A stretch of DNA of 64,000 nucleotides from contig NC_080051.1 of assembly GCF_026212465.1 (NCBI RefSeq), forward strand, positions 21,612,582-21,676,581, read 5' to 3'. A program made the position numbers and the translations under genes. Every line of letters begins with the position of its first letter. Positions within the stretch are counted from its first letter, which is position 1. Below the pieces are notes generated by a model, which worked only from the letters and a program-made list of their open reading frames with translations, searched no databases and was not told the origin of the DNA. Of the stretch, positions 51,991 through 63,921 are shown in pieces. The stretch is from Amaranthus tricolor (Eukaryota > Streptophyta > Magnoliopsida > Caryophyllales > Amaranthaceae).

Positions 51991-54018
51991 ATGGAGCTTA
52001 AAGAGGAAGACCCACCTCCTTTTTGGCTGCCCAGCACGGCTGCAAATCGCCATCATCGCAGACGACACCAAGCAGCTTCAAGCCTGTTTCTGAACACCGG
52101 AGTTCTTGTTGTGTTGTTGCTGTTTGCTGCAATTGTGTTTTTATCTATTGTGATTCCTTCTGTTCTGTCTTTGGCTAGACAAGTGTTTAATCCAAGTTTA
52201 GTGAAGAGTAGTTGGAATTCACTTAATCTTGTACTTGTAATCTTTGCTATTGTTTGTGGGTTTTTAGGAAGGAAGGATAATGATGATCAAACACCAGGGA
52301 ATAGTCCTATGAGAAGAGATCAGGCTGTTAAATCTACTGATTTGACTCCTCGGCAATGGTATGAATATCAAGATAATAGTTTTGGTAATGTAGATAGTGT
52401 AAGGAGATTGAGAAGGAATAGCAGTTCATACCCAGATCTTCGATTAGAGGGATCGTCGATGGTGAATGAGAATCGATGGCGCTTTTATGATGATACTCAT
52501 GTTTGTAATTATCAGTTTGTAAGATCTGAAAGTCGGATTAGTCGCAGCAGATCTTTGGGTGTGGTTGATGAAGATGAAATTGATGTTAAATGTATTGAGG
52601 TTGATAATACTTGTGCAAGTAGTGCTAATGACATTACGCCTTTAACAACTCCTGAGAAAATTGCTGATGTTAAGAACATTGACAAGGATACTGTCCAAAT
52701 TGATCACAACAAGTCTGAACCTGCTCCAGTATCACCACCAGCCTACTTAAACCAACCGTTGTCACCACCGCTATCGCCATCGTATTTCTGTTCATCACCA
52801 TCACCACCACCACCACCACCACCACCGCCTCCGCCTCCGCGCAAGAATCGTGATGCTAAGCGAAACGATGACCCCACAAAGAGAGCTTCAACATCACCGC
52901 CTGTATACTCAAAACAACCATTATCACCGGTATCACCGACGTATTTCTGGCCATCTCCATCACCACCTCCACCGCCGCCACCACCTCCGCCGCCCTTGCA
53001 AAAGAAGCGGAACAACTCGACGAATAGGGAATCTAGATCACAACAAGCTTCATTTCCACAGCAACCATTGTCACCATCATCACCCTTATCACAAATCAAT
53101 TACTTATGGCCGCCACCATCACCACCACCACCTCCTCCGCCTCCGCCTCCTCCGGCACCACTACGTACATATTCATCGATTTTATCAAAAAAGAAGCATG
53201 AAAATAAGAAGAGTCCACCAAAAAGAGAATCAAGATCACAAGTTCAAATCAAAATGCCACCGCCGCCTCCACCTCCGCCACCACCACGAACACCACCTCG
53301 TTTACGAACAAAAGTAGGCCAATCATTGGAAGATAAAATAGATAAAAAAGGAGGAGGAATTGTGATTAGAACCCTAGGCCGTCTACCACGAAGGAAAAGA
53401 AAACAAACAAGAAGAAGTTATGAAAATTTGTCGGAGTTCATTGAACCTCCGAAAGTATCAATTCACCGTTCAAAATCAACACCTGAATTTCCACCTTCAT
53501 CACCTCCGAAACCGATACCGGCGCCGCCATTATCTCCACCACCACATTCCATATTCCAAAACTTATTTTCTAAAAAAGGAAAGAGTAAAAAGAAAGTCCA
53601 TACCCTTTCACAATCAGCTCCTCCAGCTCCACCACCACCACCAGCCAGCCGCGTGAATCAAAACAGAGGTAATGGCAGTGAATCGCCACTGATCCCAATA
53701 CCGCCACCACCACCTCCGCCGTCATTCAAAATGCCACCATGGAGGTATGTGATGCAAGGTGATTATGTGAGATTAGAAAGCAACAATAACAGTCCACGCA
53801 GTGGTTATTCACGATCAGAAGATGAAGACAGTTCACCGAACAATCAAAAACCTAGCACAAAATCAAGCTTGTTTTGTCCAAGTCCAGATGTGAATACTAA
53901 AGCGGATGATTTCATTGCCAGATTCCGAGCCAAATTAATACTTGAGAAGTTGAATTCAATCAAACAAAATCAAGGGACTGGTCCTTCACCATTGGGTCCA
54001 GATTCAACCCGATCCTGA
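51991..54018 (+). CDS. Proline-rich (hydroxyproline-rich-like) DUF4408/DUF761 protein
   Basis: Intronless 675-aa protein of the plant family usually called 'hydroxyproline-rich glycoprotein' or 'cotton fibre protein'; function unknown. The N-terminus has two hydrophobic segments (about 36-60 and 78-92), the second within the DUF4408-like SSWNSLNLVLVIFAIVCGFL. There is no clear cleavable signal peptide, so it is probably membrane-anchored. The middle is a low-complexity region with runs of 8-13 prolines near residues 271, 326, 376 and 421, each preceded by SP(P) motifs and separated by basic linkers (KKRNN, KKHENKK). Such runs could bind profilin or SH3/WW domains. The C-terminal DUF761 motif is DVNTKADDFIARFRAKLILE from residue 633. 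A formin is excluded: no FH2 domain follows the proline runs. Codon slippage in the CCA/CCG runs makes their length likely variable. Confidence 0.9.
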   Translation: MELKEEDPPPFWLPSTAANRHHRRRHQAASSLFLNTGVLVVLLLFAAIVFLSIVIPSVLSLARQVFNPSLVKSSWNSLNLVLVIFAIVCGFLGRKDNDDQTPGNSPMRRDQAVKSTDLTPRQWYEYQDNSFGNVDSVRRLRRNSSSYPDLRLEGSSMVNENRWRFYDDTHVCNYQFVRSESRISRSRSLGVVDEDEIDVKCIEVDNTCASSANDITPLTTPEKIADVKNIDKDTVQIDHNKSEPAPVSPPAYLNQPLSPPLSPSYFCSSPSPPPPPPPPPPPPRKNRDAKRNDDPTKRASTSPPVYSKQPLSPVSPTYFWPSPSPPPPPPPPPPPLQKKRNNSTNRESRSQQASFPQQPLSPSSPLSQINYLWPPPSPPPPPPPPPPPAPLRTYSSILSKKKHENKKSPPKRESRSQVQIKMPPPPPPPPPPRTPPRLRTKVGQSLEDKIDKKGGGIVIRTLGRLPRRKRKQTRRSYENLSEFIEPPKVSIHRSKSTPEFPPSSPPKPIPAPPLSPPPHSIFQNLFSKKGKSKKKVHTLSQSAPPAPPPPPASRVNQNRGNGSESPLIPIPPPPPPPSFKMPPWRYVMQGDYVRLESNNNSPRSGYSRSEDEDSSPNNQKPSTKSSLFCPSPDVNTKADDFIARFRAKLILEKLNSIKQNQGTGPSPLGPDSTRS

Positions 54019-54566
54019 TCACAGATCAATATTCAAGCCATTCTATATTAATTTTTAGATACAAAAACAAGGATTTTAGTGATTTTATCATTTTCTTCAT
54101 TAATTTATACCTTTATTTATTCTTTAGTTTGAGTGTTTATACAAATAAAAAAAAGAACCTCACATACATGTAGGAAGAATGTACACAGAGATATTGAATG
54201 GTTACTTTTTGTTTTGTTCATCTGTCATAAATCATATTCATAGGCATATGAAATATATGATATCTTTCAACTTGAGAGTTTTTAAAAGAAAATATTGAGA
54301 TGGAGTGAGTGGTGGCTTATTTGTATATACGATACATGTGCCAATTTCAGATCAAGATATTTAATTATGTACTTAATTCACCTAATTTAATTATGATTAG
54401 AAATTAAAAAAAAAAACAAATCATTCCCAGCAAATTCCTGTCAAAAGGAGCATTACCTAACCAATTTTGACTTGCATCTCATTATAATAGAGATGAGAGT
54501 TGAGTCCCCAATATAATACCAAATAGTTGGTGGCATCTCCCCTCAACCAAAAATCCATCTCGATAT
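54019..54566. other. 3' flank of the proline-rich gene
   Basis: 3' UTR then AT-rich sequence; no gene seen. Ends where similarity to the LTR of the minus-strand element begins. Confidence 0.5.
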
Positions 54567-54581
54567 GAAAACAAAATACCT

Positions 54582-56144
54582 GAAATAAAATAATTTTAAT
54601 ATCTTAAATATTAAAAAAAAATTAACTTCCTAAAAACATAATATTTTGAAATAATATTATCTTTATTTTATTCTACTTTTTATTTTCTTACACTCCCCCA
54701 AGTTAGGTCTTGGGATCACCGATACCAAACTTGCACAATAGTTTTTAAATTTTCGAATCCAATTGCTTTTAACAGAAAGTCTGTTAGTTGATCTTTTGAT
54801 TTTACAAAGCGCATGTTGATGATATCATCAGCAAATTTGTCATAATTTATTTTCAATTTTTTGAGTTTGGACAAAAGGTCAAGAAGCAAATTAGGTTGAT
54901 TTATTTTATTATTTGGGTCAAAGCTTTGAATTTTAGGTTGTTGGATTTTAGACTCACATGAGTTGGATTGTGAAGGAAGAGGAGTGAGATGGGCTGGGAA
55001 CTCACAAAAAACATGGGTTGAGTTAAGAAATGGTTCATGGGTCATGGGAATTTGATGGGGTAGGGTTTTATTATTTTGTGCCTCCATATAAAAAAGAATT
55101 AAATGAGAAAATAAAAAATTACTCTCCTCATTCACGGTCTCCTCTGTGCTTCTCACTTTTGAACTGAATTTCTCTTTCTCATTATTTTCGATTTTTTACT
55201 CACCGTGAACACTGGTATTGGTGGTGGTGGTAGAATCAGTGACATTCTAGCAAATTATCTGTACCTTTGAGAATTTTTTCTTTTAAACCTTGGTTTCAGG
55301 GGTCTTGATCTCGGTTTTAGGTTTGATTAATAATTCTGGGTTTCAGGTTTTCCTTATCTAGTATATTTCTCCCCCTTGCGATCTCACACTGGATGGGTCG
55401 TTCACAGGAGGTAGTGAAATTGGCCCAAGAAAGATGTGAATCCAAGTCCACAATTCATGGGCAGTAGTAGTATAGTCAAGAACACAATAAATAATGATGG
55501 GTTCAAGACTTGCAAGGATCCAAGAGATTACCAATTTATCACTTTGGATCCATTGTTGATCTCTGGTGTTAGGAGGGACGGTAATAATATGATTGAGTCG
55601 CCCCCGATCATCAATTTCAGTCTGAATTTCTTTACACCACTTGGTGTAATTTTTGAAATTTAACTTCAGAAATTTCTGCCCAAATACGAATTTTTTTGTT
55701 ATATTTTTGGATGAGTTGGATCAAGTGTTGTTCCATTTGAGCCATAAAAATCATAATTCTGGTTTGATTTTGGTTTTGATTTGGTTTGGTTTGATTGGTT
55801 TTTGTTTTGATTTGATTTTTGTTTGGATCGATCTTAGTCGATTATGATCAATGATAAAAAAAACAGATAGAGTTTTCCGTCCAGCAAAACCTTACGGCGC
55901 TGATACCATGTAGAAAATTATAATGCGGAAATAAAGATTGATTTGAGTTTTGAATACTTGGGTTTGTATTGATTTATCAATGAGAGGAATACGTCTATTT
56001 ATACATGAGATTAACCTAAACCTAAATAATAGGAAACAAAATAACCTTAATATCCAAAATATTAAAAAATATCTTAACTTCCTAAAAACATAATATTCTG
56101 AATTAATAATATCTTTATTTTATTCTACTTTTAATTTTCCAACA
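54582..56144 (-). mobile_element. Small minus-strand LTR retroelement (copia-like), one LTR truncated
   Basis: A full LTR lies at 55909-56144 (236 bp, TG..CA ends on the + strand as TGTAGAAAATT..TTTTCCAACA). Next to it, on the minus strand, is a primer-binding site TGGTATCAGCGCC (55896-55908). At the other end a purine tract (minus strand CTTGGGGGAG, 54693-54702) abuts a truncated LTR copy (54582-54692) that matches the last ~115 bp of the full LTR with scattered differences. The interior is only ~1.2 kb, so gag, protease, integrase and RT are largely missing: a deleted or non-autonomous copy. It begins ~560 bp behind the proline-rich gene. Confidence 0.82.
54716..55156 (-). pseudogene. Copia-like polyprotein C-terminal remnant
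   Basis: A 146-codon minus-strand frame inside the LTR element. The last ~35 residues (RFVKSKDQLTDFLLKAIGFE) resemble the end of copia RNase H, where 'VxSxDQLADxxTKxL' is typical; the N-terminal part is not recognisable. It stops 23 bp before the LTR, as a polyprotein end should. Not a functional gene. Confidence 0.65.
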
Positions 56145-56639
56145 AAAACATGTTGAAATGACATTTTTATTCAGATGTGAGTTGTCTCATTTCGGAGGAA
56201 GAACAATATACATCACTTTATAATTTTGAAAAACAACTCTTTTTACTATCGATTGATTTTAGTAGTGAATCTCCTTTAGATTGGTATATGGGTTACCTCT
56301 TTGTGTTAAAGTGCCCGTATCACTTTATAAACTCGAGGAGTAACTACTATTTTAGGTTTGTATATGGGTTAAGCATTACAAAATCAATTAATTATAGCTT
56401 ATAATTGTACGTGTCAGAATTAGGGACCCTAAATTAGGGTCAAAATTGATTGTTAATAAATTAGTAAACAATAATTAACTACTAATATTTAGGACCTACA
56501 AAACGATACCTAATTTAGGGAAAAAACTATTACATAACTGGGAGAGTAATTCAAGAGAGATAAAAGAACAATGCATTAATTAAAACTGTCTCATAAGTAC
56601 ATCTACAATACATAGGTCACTCAAAAGATAATGCCAAAA

Positions 56640-57330
56640 GGGTTTTTTTTCAATAGTGGGACATATGTCAAGCGCTTAGGAGGGTAATTCTGGTTAGGGC
56701 ATTAAATGCACCGCTGAGAGTATTTATTTTAATCCAAACAAGGCAGTATTTTGGGATTGCAAAAGACATCTACTGAGGGTATTTGGGATATTCCTCTACA
56801 GTCTATTGATATGCTATAAATACTCAATTTTACGCCATAAATAAGGCAACAAATTCTCTACAAAAAAGACAACTTTACTCAAAGCATATGAACTGCAATT
56901 TATTACTTGTACATTAAGTAAGAACCAATTCATTAAATTCAATTGATCTTCAAAAGACAACTTGAAAAATATAAAGAACATCTATTGATTGAGAAAAGGT
57001 TTTATTCATTAAATTTATAGCCTCACGCTAAAAAGCCCTAAGTAATAATCCACCTTATTGTCATTGTGCACTTGGAAGGATTTGTTAGGCAATTTATATC
57101 TTACAAACACTGACTTGGGCGTTGGAGTAGGTCCTCAGAAAACCATTCCAGGCACTCCTAACCCTTGTTCAATTTGCTGGTTAACAAAGCATTTTGAAAA
57201 GTGGTCTTACAGTAAGTTTTGGCTTGATAGCAAGAACAAACCTGTAATCAAGCTTAAACCTTTACTTAAGAACAATCCTTGGACTAATCTTGACTTAGTT
57301 ATTAATTAATTGTGTCCTATACAAATACAG
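56640..57330 (+). mobile_element. Probable Ty3/gypsy LTR fragment
   Basis: A TATA-like GCTATAAATACTC at 56813-56825 is followed by ACTGACTTGGGCGTTGGAG at 57109-57127. That phrase recalls a sequence found near the R/U5 part of many plant gypsy (Tat/Ogre-type) LTRs. No PBS, no internal domain and no second LTR were found, so this would be a solo or truncated LTR. A short open frame at 57058-57309 overlaps it and is most likely chance. Confidence 0.45.
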
Positions 57331-58670
57331 GAACAATAATAGCAATAATGCAAGACACTTTAGTCAGCAAACGTTTTTCTATTGTATAGTAATTAGTACC
57401 TTTAATATTCTATAGCAAAAGTATCCTTTACAAATTGCAAGTACTTCAATTAGCCTTTGATGGTATGACTCTTGCTTGATATATTCACCTGATCATAGGC
57501 ACTTGCTTCAATAAATCAGATTACTCAATGCATTGCTTAAAAGTTGAGAGTAATAGCAATTGAAGACTTTGTCCTTCTTGTGAAGAATGTCTATTGCCAA
57601 TTTTATAAAGGTTGAGCTTGTTGAAAGATATCCCACATATGATCCCACATTGAATAATTAGAGAAAGTTTGACTAGTATATATATAAGCTTGATGGACTA
57701 CTCCTCTTATTACCAATTGGTTTTAGAATGGAATCTCATCGGATTTATATGTAATCAACTCTCCTATTGTATGAGACTCGTGTAAAAGTCTAATAACAAA
57801 TTTATTAAAGCTAGCCTGGTTTATTAGGCCTGAAATTCAGCCCAACTCAAACTTCGTCAAAATGGGCCATGCATGCCCAAATCTAAATTGTCACCCCAAT
57901 CCGGGTAATACCGAGTTGGTTGATCTAACAAAAAGTATATTAAGCCATAGATTAAAAGAACCAAGTGTAAAAAGACACTTAGTGAGTCCTACTTAGGCAG
58001 AGATTGATGGATGAGTTGTACACTTTTACAGTTTTACGTTATGTTGCCGTTGTATCAACACTAAGGTTGTTTCGATAGATTCTGCAAACAACATTTGTAA
58101 TGTCACATTAAAAAAAACCACTCAATCATCATTAGTGCCTCGAATTATGTGCTTGCCTAGTCTATAGGGTTGATACTAGGATATGTAATCCCTCTAGATT
58201 CATGGGTTCGCCTATTAATAGGCTTCCCTTTTCACTCTTTCGACAAGATTTTGATTCTCACCACATAAAATATGAAGAGAATAATCTATTTCATATGTTC
58301 ACGTTAAACAATCACATCAAAATCATTGAGATTTCTCTAATCTACACTCTTGCACCAAGCAAATCATTAGTCATCTTTTATCTGCAATGCAACATCTAGA
58401 CCTTTATTTGTGCTCATCTCCGGGGTTCTTGGTGTTATTTTGCAAGCAATTCATGATTTTCGACCAACCACTGTGCTACTACTACAACCACTGCAAATGA
58501 GCCCTTTTCTTTAATTGTTTTCTATTTTAACGAGAACATTATTTAAGTTTGGTAGTTGACCATGTACTTGTAGAACTTTCACCATTCTAATAGTGTCGTT
58601 CCTAACAATTTTTGGACCTTAAGCGAAAAATAGAAAAGAGCCCTTATATAAGTAAAGTTTCAGTTTGTTT
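57330..58670. other. Intergenic, no gene seen
   Basis: AT-rich with scattered short frames and no recognisable domain or splice structure. Possibly further decayed retroelement sequence. Confidence 0.5.
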
Positions 58671-58760
58671 TCTTATGTAGTTCAGCGGTCATGCGCTTAA
58701 TTAAGAAACTCAATGTTGCAAATTCGATTCATGTTAGAAGTTATTTAAGCAAATATAATT
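58670..58760 (+). repeat. tRNA-derived SINE-like head
   Basis: An A-box TAGTTCAGCGG (58678-58688) and a B-box ATTCGATTC (58722-58730, eight of nine consensus positions) are 44 bp apart start-to-start, exactly as in a tRNA. The acceptor and T stems do not pair, so it is not a working tRNA; a SINE or tRNA pseudogene relic fits better. Confidence 0.4.
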
Positions 58761-58799
58761 TTTTATAATAATAATAGCTTAATTTGAGCTCTTTTTTAA

Positions 58800-61440
58800 G
58801 TTGGGCTTTAGGTGATTTCACCTTAAAACTACCCTCAAAAACGACTATTCATTCTAGCTTGTCCCCAAAGAAGGGGAAAAAAGATGAAACACCAAGCAAC
58901 AAAAGTGGTGTTATAGGCTTGAATATCCCATAAATTGCCACATCAAAGATTCAAAGTCACGGACTCACGGTTCCAAATTCCAATTCCTTCAAAATACCAA
59001 TCATAAAGCCCACAAAAACTACAAAGTTGATCCTTATCCAAGCCCAAAGTCAAGAAAAGTCAGACTGCTACATTCCCGTGTCAGATTTTTGACACTCGAA
59101 CATATATAGAGTACTTAAAACACTTATTTTTGCTGAAAACTTCGGATTAATCAACGAATAGCCAAAACGAATATTGACATGAGCGTACGAGAGTTCAAGT
59201 AACATATATTTCACAGAAGAAAGTTCTGCTTAACTGATTTTGTCACAACATAATTGGCCATATAGTTAACGCCAAAAATGATAATACTGTCTAAATCTAA
59301 AAGCAAAACATATGCTTTCACATAGATAAAATGTTGCTGCAGACATAAAGAAAAAGTTAACAAAGGGACAAGCTCATGTTTATGTACATGCAATATGTGG
59401 TCTACCTTAAAATTGAGATTAGGGAAATTTAGAGAACATATCTTTATGGATTTTTCCCACATAATTTATGTGGTAAATAATATAAATTTTTGCTAATTTT
59501 TTAAAAATTATAGCAATTTTTGATTAATCATGAATAATACTAATTTTAGAGTATGTTTTCTTATAAGAATATCGACATTTGTTTAAATAATAATTTTCCT
59601 TTATTTTTTGTCAAACAACCTACTATAGATAAAAACTGATATAATTCAAGACAAACACACTCTAAGTTAGTATTATCCATGGTTACTATAAGTTGGTATT
59701 ACTGTAGGAAAATCAGTGAAAATTTGTATTATTCACAGTAATTTTTCTTATTAATTTTATAGCTAGGTGACATAGTTGACAAAGGACTTTTTAGTGACGT
59801 TGCTAATCAATCCACAAGGAGACGAGTTGCGAGACTTAGGACCTCTTTAGATGTTGGGGGATCATATAATGGAAGATGATGGTCTAAGCTATGGTCACCA
59901 CAATGAAAACAATAAACAAAGAAACATTGGGGTAGGGGCTAACTCGTGTGCTATGGACCTTATATAGTTAGTTTAGGGTTTACTTTGGTTTGATTGCAAA
60001 GGTGTGGATTCAAATACGAAGAGCGATCCGATCCTGAATCGGGATTGAAATCGCCGCCGAGAATCCCATTTCCATCACTCTCGTGAGTGAGAACAAGACC
60101 TACGGGCAACAAAAATCCAACAACCCGTCAATTCTTCCTTACTCTCGTAGATGAAGGATAAAACTCACGTTCCATAGGTTGGGTGCAAAGGTCAACTCTT
60201 GTTGATCCCTTGCCCTCGACTCTGCCCATTGAGCATGTCGAAATTCCAACAAACCCAACTCTCGCTGGTGCTTGAAAGGCAATCCGGTGACCTCAACGCA
60301 ATAAGCGGAGTGATCCACTTTTCGGGTTCACAATCAAACCAACATCGACCCATTTGTAACCATAATCAATCCATTAGCACAAGTTGAATCAACTCCGAAC
60401 CCTAGATAACTACTCTCTAATCAACATTACAACTAACAAAACCATTAACAACAAATAAACCATTTTAGCCACCAATAACTTAAAAATGAACAAGATAAAA
60501 GAAAATAATCAAGAACAAATGAGTAATAACATAGATTAAATAATATTAGCTAATAAACAAAATAAAACTAAAAATAAATGAGATTAGAATTTACCCACAA
60601 AATATAAGAAAGATTGAAGAGCAAATAACAAAAACCCATAAATGTTTATCATCAAACTCCATTAAAATACCTTAAAGCTTCAAATAATTACCAACAAAAG
60701 AGAGAAGACAGATATAATTAACTAAAATAAACAATGAAATAAAGTTTTGGTTATGAAAATTAAAATAAAGACAAGAAAATTTAAAGAAATTAAAGTAGGG
60801 TTTATAAGAGTAAAGTGGGGAAAAGAGGAATGAAAACTAAGAAAAGCTACTGCTCTCTACTGTTCGAAATTCTCTTTTAAAGAGGGTTTAATTCCTCTAA
60901 ATGGACCTGGGAAGGATTATGTTAAGGGGGTCGTAGGATCGAAACTCTTTATTAGCATTATTTTGCTGCTGCTGCCTGCTGCTGTTTTGCACATGAAACG
61001 ATCACTCGTTCAACATTCTGCGGAAGTTTATTTTTGCTCGATCATTGCCGATTTGGAAATGTCATAGTTTCTTCATTAGAACTCCAAATTCGACTTATGA
61101 CCTGTCGATTCGAAGCTAATGAACCCAAATATTTTTACTTGGGTTGGATTCCTTTTCACCTCTTGGACTCATTTCTTCCTCGGCTTTGATTCTTACTTCC
61201 TCCAAGCCTCGCGGGAGATTCGGGAGCATCGTCTCTGACATGCCTTTGCTTGGAAAAAAGGTGGAAAACCTACAAAAACATAAATAAACGCATGCTTTCC
61301 TCGAAAGAGGTGTAAACCCAAGAAAAAGAAATGAAATATAACAAAAACCGCATAAAAACATAACAAATATCACGCATAAAATGAATGAAAATTGCATTAA
61401 TCAATAGTCATTTAACTTTTGAGATAATATACTTAAAATA
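58800..61440. other. Non-genic region with repeat-like, less AT-rich stretch
   Basis: 59990-60400 is compositionally richer in GC than its surroundings (for example CGATCCGATCCTGAATCGGG, CGCCGCCGAGAATCCC) but has stops in all frames and no domain I recognise. 61040-61300 (CTTCATTAGAACTCC..TTCGAAGCTAATGAACCC) resembles sequence found beside plant LTR elements. A decayed retroelement is the most likely source. Confidence 0.4.
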
Positions 61441-61442
61441 TA

Positions 61443-61714
61443 CTCCCTCCTATTCACCTTAAGAGTCTCATTTGACTTTTCACGGATTTTAAGGAGAGTC
61501 AAAAGTGAGACCCTAAAGGTGGGAAAGAGAGTGGTATTATAGGTTTTTAATGTAAGGGAGGAAAATTAATATGGATAATGGAGGGTATAATTGAAAATAG
61601 AATAAAGCTACTAAGGGTATAAAAGTAAAAAACCCATACCAAAAAAAAGAAAATGGGACAATTAAAGTGACTTGACCATAAAAAAAATGGGACACATAAG
61701 CTGAATAGAAGGAG
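61443..61714. mobile_element. Stowaway-type MITE, degenerate right end
   Basis: Begins CTCCCTCCTATTCACC after a TA; right end CTGAATAGAAGGAG followed by ATA is the inverted repeat with small differences. Inside AGTCTCATTTGAC and GTGAGACC are near-complements. Confidence 0.75.
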
Positions 61715-61739
61715 ATATAATATATAATACTCCCTCCGT

Positions 61740-62095
61740 TCCTTTTTGATCTTCCACATTACTATAACGGGCAGTTTCAAAAGTTCTTCCACTTTGGAAT
61801 ACTTTCTATTTTTAGAAAGTTTTTATCTCACTTTTACCCCTTAAAATCCCCTTTTTCTTTTAATGTACCCATTTTCTTTTATTTATAATTATTTTTTCTC
61901 TCATACTTCCAACACAATCATTACTTCACACTACTATTTAATTAAAATAATACCCACTACAACCTCATACTTCCAATACAATCATTACTTCCCACTATTA
62001 TATAATTAAAATAATACCCACTACCACCAAAGATTCTCTTTTTCTTAATCTTTGTGAAATACCCAAATAGGAAGAACAAATAGGAACGGAGGGAG
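61740..62095. mobile_element. Stowaway-type MITE, 356 bp, intact ends
   Basis: Ends CTCCCTCCGTTCC and GGAACGGAGGGAG are perfect inverted repeats flanked by TA on both sides. An internal phrase (CAATCATTACTTC.CACTA, with AAAATAATACCCACTAC) is duplicated at about 61915 and 61978. Lies 25 bp from the previous element. Confidence 0.92.
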
Positions 62096-62929
62096 TATAT
62101 CTTAAAGTTTCAACTATAAATTAAGAATTAGGATTTTAAATCAACTTTTTTCCAATTCAATTCCTAGGCTCTAATCATATTCATAGATCCTAGGCAATTA
62201 GGGGGTTTAATCCTTCATACTTAATTTGACTTTTTAAGTCCTTTTCATTTTAAGTGTACTATAACTAGGTTGCTCATTGTTGGAACAAGTTGCTTAACTA
62301 AAAGCCTTAAGCCACATCTATTTATTGGTCAACGAATAAACCATTATTTTACAAAATGTTGAATTGGTATGAGTTTGCAATTATTTTCTTCACGCAAAAG
62401 TGGCTACTTAATTATTAATGTTTTAGATATACAATACACATAGTCCCAAATATTATATTCGATTAATTATGCAATAAAATAATACTTTCTCTATTTTATT
62501 TCAAATGTCCAATTTATTTTTTCACATTTTTCAATGCACTAATTTACTACTTACTAGCGATGATTGTGTATAATTAAAAAATAAAAGTTAGATGTTAATA
62601 AACATTATATTGAGACGAATCAAATAAGATCTCGTTTGACTATTTTTTGATGTTAAATTAAGAATAAAATACAAATTAAAAATCATTAATAAATAGTAAC
62701 TCAAAAGCAAATGAAGAGTGTAACAAATTAAGAGTACCAAAATTCATAACAAGTTTGAATCTCATCTACTTTTTATTTGAAATGAAATATTTGTTGATTA
62801 GTATCATGTTTAACGACTTAAAGAAGACATGTGTTGCGTTCACACTTAATAGAGTATACAACATATTATGGGGCTTCAACCATTAGTTTAATGGTTTCGT
62901 TGAGTTTTATAATATTTTTTTTATATAAA

Positions 62930-63070
62930 TAACAAGTCTTGTATGAGCCCGTATGAGACCATCTCATCGTGAAATTTGAATTCACACTTGTATAAGAAAC
63001 AATTTTTTTTAATCATTTGAGTTGATCAAATTAAAGTGGTCTCACAATAAGACGGTCTCAATAGAAAATT
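62930..63070. repeat. GTCTC-palindrome dispersed repeat
   Basis: CTTGTATGAG..GTATGAGACCATCTCATCG on the left and GTGGTCTCACAATAAGACGG TCTCA on the right; same motif set as at 7046-7075 and 49333-49350. Confidence 0.65.
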
Positions 63071-63831
63071 AGTGTTTAAACTAACCCACGAGAAAGTGAT
63101 GTTAACATGATTTAATCCATCGTCATGAGTATATTACCTTTACATTATTTTTATTAACTGATCAGGTAGGGCTTGGTCAGGTTCCCTTAATGGATAGAGT
63201 TTTCATGTTCTAATTTTTAATTATACAAAACATTTGGGATTGAAACATCATTATTTCAACTTAAATTTAATTTATGGTTGGATATTACATATATAATTAA
63301 ATAAATTTAATAATAGTTGTTGTATATAAAAAGTAATTTCTAACTAACTAATCTAGTTATTAATGGGAAACTAAGGCTTAATGGCAAGGTATGTATTGTG
63401 GTTTGTGGGGGTCTCAATTTAATTCTTTTCGATACAAGAACAAGACTCAATTTATTTGACTAATTAAGTGCCAAGACTAGTTCTACGCTTAAAACACTCG
63501 TAAACATTTATGCGGGATTGTAATTTATGTTATTAAGTTTTAACGACTCGTTAGATAGGTAGTATCAAATAGTGATAGTGGAAATGAAAACTAGTATAAT
63601 TTTGGTTGAAAAATCTCTTAGCTATCTTGATGGTAATGCTTGTCTAGCTTCAATCATCTTATTTTCTTCATAAAATTCATTCTAATACATTACTATTGGG
63701 AGATGTGATATTTGGTGGTAATGAAAATTTGTAAACAAAAAAACTTTTTTTGATCAAAGTTTCATCAAATGATTTGATGAAATTTTACACTATAAATCAT
63801 TCTCATTAGTCCATTACCACCATTTAGTACC

Positions 63832-63921
63832 TGTAACACCCCTGAATTTCCAACCCCTGAATTTCCAACCCCTCAAACGAAACCAAAATCGTGAAGGACG
63901 GAAGGAAATTCAAGTGTTACA
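63832..63921. repeat. 90-bp foldback or LTR start
   Basis: TGTAACACCCCTGAATTTCC at the left pairs with GGAAATTCAAGTGTTACA at the right. CTGAATTTCCAACCCC is duplicated in tandem inside. TGTAACACCCC is a common start of plant gypsy LTRs, so an element may extend past the window end. Confidence 0.6.

Noticed and set aside
52743..53099. Minus-strand Gly-rich open frame
   Set aside because: It is the complement of the CCA/CCG proline codons of the real gene; glycine runs arise only from that.
52850..53317. Plus-strand His-rich open frame
   Set aside because: Shifted reading of the same CCA repeats (CAC codons); overlaps the DUF761 gene entirely.
57058..57309. 83-codon frame with some ordinary-looking composition
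   Set aside because: No recognisable domain, no promoter, and it overlaps the phrase typical of a gypsy LTR.
61116..61397. 93-codon minus-strand frame with a Glu/Lys-rich end
   Set aside because: No known domain; lies in sequence resembling LTR-element flanks.
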